This document shows positions 42,632-49,872 of a stretch of 53,863 nt of DNA, in pieces. The stretch is from NCBI GenBank assembly GCA_019749915.1, contig JAIEPE010000041.1:1-53863 (forward strand). Reading direction: 5' to 3'. Both the position numbers and the translations under genes were made by a program. Source of the stretch: Alphaproteobacteria bacterium (GTDB lineage: Bacteria > Pseudomonadota > Alphaproteobacteria > UBA9655). The notes under the pieces were generated by a model, which was given only the letters and a program-made list of their open reading frames with translations, did not search any database and was not told the DNA's origin. Numbering within the stretch: the first letter of the stretch is position 1; each line of letters opens with the position of its first letter.

Positions 42632-43662
42632 CTCAGGCCCCCGAAATTTTAAGCCGCACCGAAGATGGTATTGGATGGATCATCCTCAATCGCCCGCGAG
42701 CCCTTAATGCCCTCTCGCTTTTTATGATTCGCAAATTATCGCGCCTTTTGAAAGAATGGGAAGAAAACCCTTCTCTCAAGGCAGTTGTTATTGAGGGTGC
42801 TGGTGAAAAAGCTTTTTGCGCCGGCGGCGATGTGCGGGCCGTTTATGATGCAAAAAAAGAAGGACACTCTCAAACGTGCGATGCTTTTTTCCGGGAAGAG
42901 TACACCTTGAATGCTTATATTCATTCCTATCCCAAGCCCTATATTTCCTTGATAGATGGCATCGCCATGGGCGGCGGCCTGGGGGTGTCCATTAATGGCT
43001 CTCATCGCCTTGTAACGGAACGCGCCCTTTTGGCTATGCCAGAGACGGGTATTGGCTTTTTTCCTGACGTGGGTGCCACCACTTTTTTAACAAAGGCTCC
43101 AGGAAAAACGGGGCTTTATTTAGGCCTTACGGGTGCTCGCCTTAAAACCGCCTGTGCTTTGTGGAGCGGCCTCGGGACTCATTTTATTCCTTCAGCTGCC
43201 CTTCCCGCTTTTAAGAATGATCTCAGCCATGGCTTTGAAGAAGCCCTAAAAACCCATTGTCAGCCCCTTTTAGAAAAAGGATTTCTTGAAAAACATAGAA
43301 CCGATATTGAGAGTCACTTCTCTCTCTCTTCTGTAGAAGATATTTTTGAAAGTCTTTCCTATAATGACTCCCACTTTGCTAGGGAAACTCTTACCACTTT
43401 GAAAACAAAATCTCCGACGAGTTTGAAAGTTGTGTTTCGCCAATTAACAGAGCCCCCTAGTACCTTTGAAGAGCAGATGAGGACGGAATTTCGCCTGAGT
43501 CAACGGTTTATGGAAGGCCATGACTTCTTTGAAGGAGTGCGGTCCATTTTGGTGCATAAAGACGGAACGCCCATTTGGAAGCCAGCAACCCTTGAACAGG
43601 TCACTCAAGGAGCGATCAATCACTATTTCGCCCCCTTAGATGACCGAGAATTGATTTTATAG
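42628..43662 (+). CDS. 3-Hydroxyisobutyryl-CoA hydrolase
   Basis: Crotonase-fold protein of 344 residues, the size of [25 protein letters not shown] is followed by [55 protein letters not shown] and [18 protein letters not shown] near the end, the characteristic HIBCH set. It hydrolyses 3-hydroxyisobutyryl-CoA in valine degradation. The GTG start overlaps the previous stop by 4 nt. The hydration step before it would need a separate enoyl-CoA hydratase, not seen here. Confidence 0.9.
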   Translation: MTQAPEILSRTEDGIGWIILNRPRALNALSLFMIRKLSRLLKEWEENPSLKAVVIEGAGEKAFCAGGDVRAVYDAKKEGHSQTCDAFFREEYTLNAYIHSYPKPYISLIDGIAMGGGLGVSINGSHRLVTERALLAMPETGIGFFPDVGATTFLTKAPGKTGLYLGLTGARLKTACALWSGLGTHFIPSAALPAFKNDLSHGFEEALKTHCQPLLEKGFLEKHRTDIESHFSLSSVEDIFESLSYNDSHFARETLTTLKTKSPTSLKVVFRQLTEPPSTFEEQMRTEFRLSQRFMEGHDFFEGVRSILVHKDGTPIWKPATLEQVTQGAINHYFAPLDDRELIL

Positions 43663-43671
43663 GAGAGCCCC

Positions 43672-44568
43672 ATGACACAAATTGCCTTTATCGGTCTGGG
43701 CCATATGGGCCTTCCCATGGCAAAAAATCTTTTGAAAGCAGGTCATGAGGTAACGGGCTATGACCTTGTCCCTGAAACTTTAGAGACTTTTGTGAAGGCA
43801 GGGGGAAAAGCCGGAAAATCCATTGCTGCGGCAGTAAAAGGGGCCACCCTTGTCATTACCATGCTCCCGGAAGGCAAGCATGTCAGAGCGGCCTATGAAG
43901 GTTCAGAGGGCATATTTAATCATGTGCAACAAACCGCTTTAATTGCGGAGTGTTCCACCATTGATATTGAAACGGCTCGCTATATTCATGAACTGGCTGA
44001 AAGCAAGGGCTTGCGATTGATTGATGCCCCCGTCTCGGGTGGTGTTGCGGGCGCTGAAGCCGCAACTATTACCTTCATGGTGGGGGGAACAAAGACAGAT
44101 TTTGAGGCCACCCTTCCTTACCTAGAATTGATGGGAAAAAAGATTATTCATTGCGGAGGCGCGGGCTTGGGCCAAGCTGCTAAAATTTGCAACAATTTGA
44201 TTCTCGGCATTACGATGATTGGAGTGAGTGAAGCTTTTAATCTTGCAGAAAAACTGGGGCTCGAGGCACAAACTATCTTTGATGTAACATCCGAATCCTC
44301 GGCCCAATGTTGGTCCATTACGAAATACTGCCCTGTGCCGGGGCCGGTTCCTACCTCTCCTGCAAATCAGGACTATCGCCCAGGATTTACCGCCGCCATG
44401 ATGCTGAAAGATTTAAAGCTGGCTTCCCAAGCCGCTCAGCTCACCTCAAATGCCACTCCCTTAGGAGAAGAAGCCCTTTCCCTTTATACCCTATTTTGCA
44501 ACCAAGGGGGCAAAGAAAAGGACTTCTCCGGAATTATAAAATTTCTAAGGGGTGAAGTTGAGGGTTAG
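43672..44568 (+). CDS. mmsB: 3-Hydroxyisobutyrate dehydrogenase
   Basis: 298 residues of the beta-hydroxyacid dehydrogenase family. Features: the Rossmann motif IAFIGLGHMGLPMAKNLLKA, substrate-binding DAPVSGGVAGAEAATITFMV, and GGAGLGQAAKICNNLILGIT with the catalytic Lys. It oxidises 3-hydroxyisobutyrate to methylmalonate semialdehyde with NAD+. AGGAG precedes the ATG, 10 nt after the hydrolase stop. Its stop overlaps that of the convergent WASP-like gene by 4 nt. Confidence 0.93.
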   Translation: MTQIAFIGLGHMGLPMAKNLLKAGHEVTGYDLVPETLETFVKAGGKAGKSIAAAVKGATLVITMLPEGKHVRAAYEGSEGIFNHVQQTALIAECSTIDIETARYIHELAESKGLRLIDAPVSGGVAGAEAATITFMVGGTKTDFEATLPYLELMGKKIIHCGGAGLGQAAKICNNLILGITMIGVSEAFNLAEKLGLEAQTIFDVTSESSAQCWSITKYCPVPGPVPTSPANQDYRPGFTAAMMLKDLKLASQAAQLTSNATPLGEEALSLYTLFCNQGGKEKDFSGIIKFLRGEVEG

Positions 44569-47498
44569 TCATCCCATTCGTCATCATCAGCTCCCCAACC
44601 CTCTGAACTCCCGAGGGGAAGATTTTGTTTTGACCCTTCGGGCTCTTCTTCAGGCTCAGTGTCATCTTCACCGAATCTCATTTGAACACTGGAAAGCAAG
44701 TTATTAAAACTTCTCCCCAGAGTTGAAAGCAAGTCACTAGAATTCGTTTTGGCAGTCGAATCTGTATTTACATCTCCAGAAAATGTAGCGACTTTCTTGA
44801 GTCGATCTTTTTTAAGCTCTTGAATGCTACTTAAAATGTTTCTTTTATCCTCCTTAACCACAGGAAAAGGTGGTGGTGAAGGCGGTGGTGGCGGAGGTGT
44901 TCCTACATCAACTTTCATTTCCTCCTCATGTTGATGCTCAGCTCCTTCTTGAGTCTTAAGCTCAGCAGTTTCTTGGGTATTTTTTTCCTGAGGTGATGAA
45001 TTCTGTAAAGATGGCCCACTATCATCATCATCAAAGTCATCATCCTCAATGTCTTGTCTCATTAAAAACAACTTCCTTTCTAAATCATTCGTTGGCTCTT
45101 GTAATTTCTTTGATTTTTTCTTTACTCCTTCAACTGGAGCATCTACGTGCTTTAATTGAACTCCAAATTTAATTCCTTTTAATAAGTTATCTTGGGTTGT
45201 TGAAAATAAAGATGAAAGTGAAGGGCGACCTTGACCACTTGGATTTGACATTGCATCTGTAGAAACCGAAGATGAAGCAAGATCTTGAGCTATTGGTTTT
45301 ACTGCTTTCTTCTCTTTATCCACCTGTATTTTAAGCAGGGCAATCTTACCCTTAATCTCTCTTATCTCTTTTAAGTGATCTGCTGGATTATATTTCCGAA
45401 TATTTTTTTTATGCCACTCAATACTTTTCTCTAACTTCTCTTGCTTACCTATCAACTCATCAAGTTGAGCTGCCGGCGTGGCTAGGGTTGCTAAAGAAGA
45501 TTTCTTACCGAGTTCAGACTTCTTCATGAAGGCTGGCTTTTGTAGCATAGTGGCTGATGAAGTTTCTCGTGGATCTTGAACTTCTTTTTTCGGTGTTGGC
45601 TTTAGGCCAGAAACACCTTTAGAGATCGCTTCTCTCAATTGAGCTTCAAACGTTGATGCTTTTTGGTTGATCGAAGAGTCTTTTGCTAAATTATGGCCGT
45701 CGCGAATTAACGTTTTCTTCTCTGCGGAAGCCGCTGCAGCAACAGAAGAAGGGAAGGCGTAAGTATTTGGTATTGAGCCTGCTTTTGAACTACCAACTTT
45801 TGCTTCTGTTATTGCGCCTGGCTTTCTCCTAAATCTCTCTTTCAACTCGTCAACCATGCTTTTTTTTCGCTCTTCTGGCTTCTGCTTAGTCTGATTCTTT
45901 TTCTGCGGTCCCTTATTGAATCGGAATCCCTTCATTTCGTCAAGCAGGCTCCTTTTTTGCTGCTGCTGTGCTGAATCTGCTGAAGCTGAAGAATCTGACT
46001 TCGTTTCTTCTGAGTTCCGCGTATTCTGGCCAGAGTTTGCTTGTCTCTGGTTAAACCTTTCCCTCAACTGATCAGCCACACTACCCATTTTTTGCTGGTG
46101 ATCTTGCCGATCTGAATCTGCTGAAGCTGAAGGAGTTGGCTTCGCCTCTTCTGATTGCTGCTTAGTCTGGTTAGCCTTTGCTTGTCTCTGATTAAATTTC
46201 TCCCTCAACTGATCAGCCACACTACCCATTTTTCGTTGATGATCTTGCCGATCTGGATCTACTAAAGCTGAAGGATCTGAGGGTATTGTTGATTCCTTGG
46301 TCAAAGAAGTAATCGTTTCTATTTCCATCGACTCTGTTGTCTCAGAAAGAGCCTGTTGTGAAGTTGAATCTTCAGATGATGGATTTGACATTGAAGTTAT
46401 CTTCACATCTTCTAGCTCCGGTGTATTATCGAATAGATCAAATAAATCATTAAATTTTTTCGTCGCCATTGTCGCGGCGAGAATCAACTCTTTTCTTGAC
46501 TCATCTGTCTCTGTTGGCTCTGGTATAACGACAGGAGCTACTTGCCTTGTTGATTCAATCAAAAGTGGAGTTTTTGTTGATCTAAAATTCTGTGGAGCAG
46601 GTTCAGAAGAGGGTGATGTTGAGCCTGAAGACGTTGGTACTGGCGTTAAAGCTTGCATCTTTTCTTGAATAGTTGTCGCAAGAGTTGATTGCTCAACCGG
46701 CATTACAGAAATTGCTTCTGGAGTTTGGTTAACGGCGTCAGCTGGAGCCGTAGTCGTTAAAGCACTCACCGTCGTTCTTTTTTCTTTTGCAATTGGAGTG
46801 AGTCCTGATGGTTGGGTCTGAACTTGAGTTTGCAGGGTCTCTTTAACAGGTGAAGAAGTTTGAGGACTTACCGCTTGAATGGCTTGAGTTAAAAGATCAT
46901 CAAAACTTGGGGTTTCTTGTACTTCTTGAGAAGCCTGTTTTGAAGAAGCCCGAACTTTATCATGACCACCCTGATAAGCACTGCTCCCACTGGAAGAGTC
47001 ATGAGAAATGTTTGATTTTCCCCTCTGCAGGGAAGTTCCTTCCTGCTCTTCGGAAGATTCTTGACGCAAATCAAGCGGCGCGTGGGATGAACGAGCTTTT
47101 TTAAATCCCTGAGATTCTCTTACATTTGTTTCATCGAAAGAAGAACGGTTCCTTTTTGAAGGAGTTTTTGGTAAATGAGGTACTATGGGCTGCTCATCTG
47201 AATCTGACATACTTCGTTTTGAGCCACGAGGGAGTTGATCTTCCCTAATTATGCCACCACTTCCACGCGACACTATGGGAGAGGCAATGCCGCCACCTTC
47301 GCCACCACCACTTAAAAGCATTTTTAATTGGTGCTGAAATTGTTGTTGCTGAAACGTAGATGTATTTGACTCACCAATCCAGTGACGTATTACTTCTACG
47401 GGTTGAAGCTTATTTAAATATAAAGCCGGATCTCCTCCTCCCATAACAAGAGTAGAAACATGAGATAATAAATTAATAAAACCAACCGTCAACAACAT
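44565..47498 (-). CDS. Multi-WH2 WASP/VCA-like protein (putative actin nucleation effector)
   Basis: 977 residues, mostly disordered, rich in Ser, Gln, Lys and Glu. The C-terminal half carries WH2-like actin-binding motifs: FEAQLREAISKGVSGLKPT (617-635), DNLLKGIKFGVQLKHV (770-785) and RNILSSIQELKKDRLKKV (886-903). The last follows a polyproline tract (868-877) and precedes an amphipathic stretch LLSTLGRSFNNLLSSVQMRF (924-943) and an acidic tail ending GADDDEWDD. This is the polyproline-V-C-A order of WASP, whose human C-terminus also ends DDEWDD. Degenerate motifs near 425, 471, 516 and 547 (for example RSLLDEMKGFRFNK) may add sites. The N-terminus is hydrophobic, without a clear signal peptidase site. 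Arp2/3 activation is inferred. Confidence 0.8.
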   Translation of the reverse strand: MLLTVGFINLLSHVSTLVMGGGDPALYLNKLQPVEVIRHWIGESNTSTFQQQQFQHQLKMLLSGGGEGGGIASPIVSRGSGGIIREDQLPRGSKRSMSDSDEQPIVPHLPKTPSKRNRSSFDETNVRESQGFKKARSSHAPLDLRQESSEEQEGTSLQRGKSNISHDSSSGSSAYQGGHDKVRASSKQASQEVQETPSFDDLLTQAIQAVSPQTSSPVKETLQTQVQTQPSGLTPIAKEKRTTVSALTTTAPADAVNQTPEAISVMPVEQSTLATTIQEKMQALTPVPTSSGSTSPSSEPAPQNFRSTKTPLLIESTRQVAPVVIPEPTETDESRKELILAATMATKKFNDLFDLFDNTPELEDVKITSMSNPSSEDSTSQQALSETTESMEIETITSLTKESTIPSDPSALVDPDRQDHQRKMGSVADQLREKFNQRQAKANQTKQQSEEAKPTPSASADSDRQDHQQKMGSVADQLRERFNQRQANSGQNTRNSEETKSDSSASADSAQQQQKRSLLDEMKGFRFNKGPQKKNQTKQKPEERKKSMVDELKERFRRKPGAITEAKVGSSKAGSIPNTYAFPSSVAAAASAEKKTLIRDGHNLAKDSSINQKASTFEAQLREAISKGVSGLKPTPKKEVQDPRETSSATMLQKPAFMKKSELGKKSSLATLATPAAQLDELIGKQEKLEKSIEWHKKNIRKYNPADHLKEIREIKGKIALLKIQVDKEKKAVKPIAQDLASSSVSTDAMSNPSGQGRPSLSSLFSTTQDNLLKGIKFGVQLKHVDAPVEGVKKKSKKLQEPTNDLERKLFLMRQDIEDDDFDDDDSGPSLQNSSPQEKNTQETAELKTQEGAEHQHEEEMKVDVGTPPPPPPSPPPFPVVKEDKRNILSSIQELKKDRLKKVATFSGDVNTDSTAKTNSSDLLSTLGRSFNNLLSSVQMRFGEDDTEPEEEPEGSKQNLPLGSSEGWGADDDEWDD

Positions 47499-47577
47499 AA
47501 CATCACTCGTCTAACCATATCCCCTAAAATGAATCGGGGTTTATCAAAAAAAATTATTCATTCTTTACTACAAGATT

Positions 47578-47606
47578 TATGTAGTGCTTTTTCACAGCAA
47601 ATGCAA
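47578..47606 (-). promoter_or_regulatory. Weak candidate promoter for the multi-WH2 gene
   Basis: On the minus strand TTGCAT (47601-47606) and TACATA (47578-47583) are separated by 17 bp. The -10 box is poor, so this is only a candidate; the 5' leader would be about 75 nt. Confidence 0.25.
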
Positions 47607-47768
47607 GGGCTAAAGTTCCTAATCCTTATACTTCATTATATGTCATTTTATAAATCATGTCAAAAATTTGAATTAATTAACAAATAAAATATTTATTTAT
47701 TGTTCTTTGCAAGAATTAAAACTATGAGGCATAATTGAAGATGCCTTTTTGACTACATTACTGTAACT

Positions 47769-47800
47769 CTGGATCCCGCGGTCTGGGCCGCGGGATCCAT
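47769..47800. repeat. Single palindromic element (family A)
   Basis: A near-perfect palindrome TGGATCCCGCGGTCTGGGCC, continuing GCGGGATCCA, 19 nt beyond the glmM stop codon. Here both flanks are GGATCC, unlike the GACGTC/GGATCC asymmetry of most copies. No T-run follows. Confidence 0.8.
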
Positions 47801-47821
47801 CTTTACTTCCCCTTTTGCAGC

Positions 47822-49171
47822 TTATGCCACTTCTTTCTTTGAGAGATTTTCGAGAGTAGCCGCAATAGAGTCCACAATTTGGGATGCTAATTTTTCATCT
47901 TCTGCTTCCGCCATGATGCGAATGAGGGGTTCTGTACCTGAGGGACGCACCAAAAGGCGCCCTTTGTTTTTAAGACTCTTACGTGCGGCATTCATCATTT
48001 CTTGGGCTTTAGTACATTCTAAAAGAGCTGGAGACAATTTCACATTTCTTAAAACTTGAGGCATAGGTTTAAAAACAGTCAAGACTTGACTTGCAGGTTG
48101 TTGCTTTAATTTCAAGACAAGCAAGACCTGAAGCGCCGTTAAAAGACCATCCCCTGAAGTTGCATAATCGGAAAGAATGACATGACCTGAAGACTCACCT
48201 CCTAAATTACAGCCAGTATCCCGCATAGCTTCAAGCACATAACGATCTCCGATGGAGGTTCGGATAAGATCAAGGCCGCGCTGGTTTAAATAGCGTTCAA
48301 AACCCAAATTAGACATGTGGGTAGCTACAATGCCATTCCCTTGCAGTAATCCACGCTCTTGCCAATCAGTCGCCATCAAGGCCATGATTTGATCTCCATC
48401 CACCACGGTGCCTTTTTCATCAGCAAAAACAACTCGGTCTGCATCCCCATCAAAGGCAATACCCACATGGGCTTTCTCCTGACGGACTGCCTCGCACATC
48501 ATCTGAGGAGAGGTCGCTCCGCACTCGTCGTTAATATTTAGTCCATTGGGAGAAATGGCTAGAGGAATGACAGTGGCTCCCAGCTCCTTTAATACAAGAG
48601 GAGCTGCCTTATATGCAGCCCCATTAGCGCAATCCACTACAATACGCAACCCTTCGAAATGACTATGACGCGGAAGGCTATTTTTGACAAATTCCATATA
48701 GCGCCCTATAGCATCATCCAAATGGAGCATTTGACCTAGGGCTGGAGGATTTGCAAGAAGAAGCGCGCCTTCAAGGCGATTTTCAATTTCTTTTTCAACC
48801 TTATCGGAAAGCTTAAATCCATCAGGGTCAAAAAGCTTAATTCCATTGTCAGCAAAAGGATTATGAGACGCTGATATCATCACCCCCAAGTCGGCACGCA
48901 TAGAACGTGTTAACATCGCAACGCCTGGAGTCGGCATAGGACCTACTGTAGCTACATCAATTCCCACAGAGACAAAACCTGACGCTAAGGCAGATTCCAC
49001 CATATAGCCCGAAAGACGCGTATCTTTACCAATCACAACCCGATGACGGTGATCACCGCGCATAAAATGCAGGCCAATGGCTTGTCCCAGGCGTGCAAGA
49101 GTATGAGGTGTAAGGGGCTCTCTGTTTGCTTGGCCGCGAATACCGTCAGTTCCGAAATATTTACGTGTCAT
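47822..49171 (-). CDS. glmM: Phosphoglucosamine mutase
   Basis: 449 residues of the alpha-D-phosphohexomutase family: [20 protein letters not shown] at the N-terminus, the phosphoserine loop [17 protein letters not shown] (Ser about 102), metal loop [16 protein letters not shown], the sugar loop GGESSGHVI and phosphate-binding [15 protein letters not shown]. It converts glucosamine-6-phosphate to glucosamine-1-phosphate for UDP-GlcNAc, peptidoglycan and LPS. The gene is intact and monocistronic in this window. Confidence 0.96.
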   Translation of the reverse strand: MTRKYFGTDGIRGQANREPLTPHTLARLGQAIGLHFMRGDHRHRVVIGKDTRLSGYMVESALASGFVSVGIDVATVGPMPTPGVAMLTRSMRADLGVMISASHNPFADNGIKLFDPDGFKLSDKVEKEIENRLEGALLLANPPALGQMLHLDDAIGRYMEFVKNSLPRHSHFEGLRIVVDCANGAAYKAAPLVLKELGATVIPLAISPNGLNINDECGATSPQMMCEAVRQEKAHVGIAFDGDADRVVFADEKGTVVDGDQIMALMATDWQERGLLQGNGIVATHMSNLGFERYLNQRGLDLIRTSIGDRYVLEAMRDTGCNLGGESSGHVILSDYATSGDGLLTALQVLLVLKLKQQPASQVLTVFKPMPQVLRNVKLSPALLECTKAQEMMNAARKSLKNKGRLLVRPSGTEPLIRIMAEAEDEKLASQIVDSIAATLENLSKKEVA

Positions 49172-49197
49172 TGCCTATCGTTCCTATCTTATATCAA

Positions 49198-49317
49198 GTC
49201 ATCCTGAGATCCTGAGCTCGCTCCTTCGGAGCTCCTCAGGATGACAATTGTTTGTATTATAATAATAAATTTGTCATCCTGAGACCTTTCTCAAAGCGAA
49301 ATGGGCTCAGGATCTTC
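49198..49317. repeat. Family B repeat pair
   Basis: Hairpins at 49198-49246 (GTCATCCTGAGATCCTGAGC, then TCCTCAGGATGACA) and 49272-49317 (TTGTCATCCTGAGACC...GGCTCAGGATCTTCC), separated by an AT-rich spacer. The layout is the same as at 14621-14728 and 36468-36573. Confidence 0.78.
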
Positions 49318-49324
49318 CAAAAAC

Positions 49325-49481
49325 ATATACTCATTTGATATGAAAATACCTTGTAGTGGCTCCTCGTCGGTGTCATCTCCGCGAAGGCGGGGATCCATAC
49401 AATAACTGGATTCCCGCCTTCGCGGGAATGACAATTAAGAGCATTTTAACATAAGGCATTCTTCAAGTACGATGAGTATAT
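49325..49481. mobile_element. MITE-like element with terminal inverted repeats
   Basis: 157 bp bounded by perfect 10-bp inverted repeats, ATATACTCAT on the left and ATGAGTATAT on the right, so the core ends TACTCAT/ATGAGTA are flanked by TA. Inside are the two hairpins of the SRESGNP/AYAGMT type. A diverged copy occurs at 414-575. It has no coding capacity. TA flanks suggest mobilisation by an IS630/mariner-type transposase encoded elsewhere; this is inference. Confidence 0.7.
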
Positions 49482-49710
49482 AACTATTCCTTACTAAAGA
49501 AGGAGATCAAAAATTTCAATCTTTTCTACCACTTTATCTTCACAATTTATTACATACTATAAATGTTTGCTTGAACTTTTCCATTGCTCATTGTGAACAG
49601 AGGTTTTAAAAATAAGAAAAAAATAGAATGGGCTTTATGGGATGAATTTTACAATCAAAAGGCACGTTGGTGTTCCGCAGTTTGGCAGTGGGATTCACCT
49701 TTGTGCATTC

Positions 49711-49845
49711 CTGGACCCCGTGGTCAAGCCACGGGGCGTCAATGGTGAGCGAGGCTTTTCCACCTATTTGACGTCCCGCGGCCCTGACCGCGGGATCCAT
49801 CCTTACATATCCCTTGGCTTCGCGGTAAATCCGCGGGGGGTCGTA
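49711..49845. repeat. Array of three palindromic elements (family A)
   Basis: Hairpins at 49711-49742 (CTGGACCCCGTGG...GGGGCGTCAA), 49768-49800 (TTGACGTCCCGCGG...GGGATCCAT) and 49813-49845 (CTTGGCTTCGCGG...GGGGTCGTA), in alternating orientation. It mirrors the array at 40252-40385 and lies about 30 nt upstream of the acyltransferase gene. Confidence 0.83.
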
Positions 49846-49872
49846 TGGAGAGAGGATCAGAGATAATTTAGG

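Larger units (their letters stand above)
47499..47821. other. AT-rich gap before glmM
   Basis: No gene is visible between the multi-WH2 gene and glmM, both on the minus strand. The stretch holds the candidate promoter at 47578-47606 and a single palindrome at 47769-47800. Confidence 0.6.
49172..49872. other. Repeat-dense intergenic region
   Basis: About 700 bp contain three repeat families in succession: a family B pair (49198-49317), a MITE-like element (49325-49481) and a family A array (49711-49845). A GTG frame at 49593-49748 encodes a Trp-rich stretch (KKIEWALWDEFYNQKARW) that runs into the palindromic array; it might be a remnant of an interrupted gene, but the evidence is thin. Confidence 0.6.

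Noticed and set aside
44565-47498. A CRIB/GTPase-binding motif or EVH1 domain in the WASP-like protein
   Set aside because: No ISxPxxFxHxxHVG-like sequence or EVH1 pattern is visible; only the VCA-type end resembles WASP.
47769-47800. GC-rich palindromes as intrinsic terminators
   Set aside because: Most copies lack a T-run and several lie in arrays or inside a gene, so termination is not their primary feature, although some could still block RNA polymerase.
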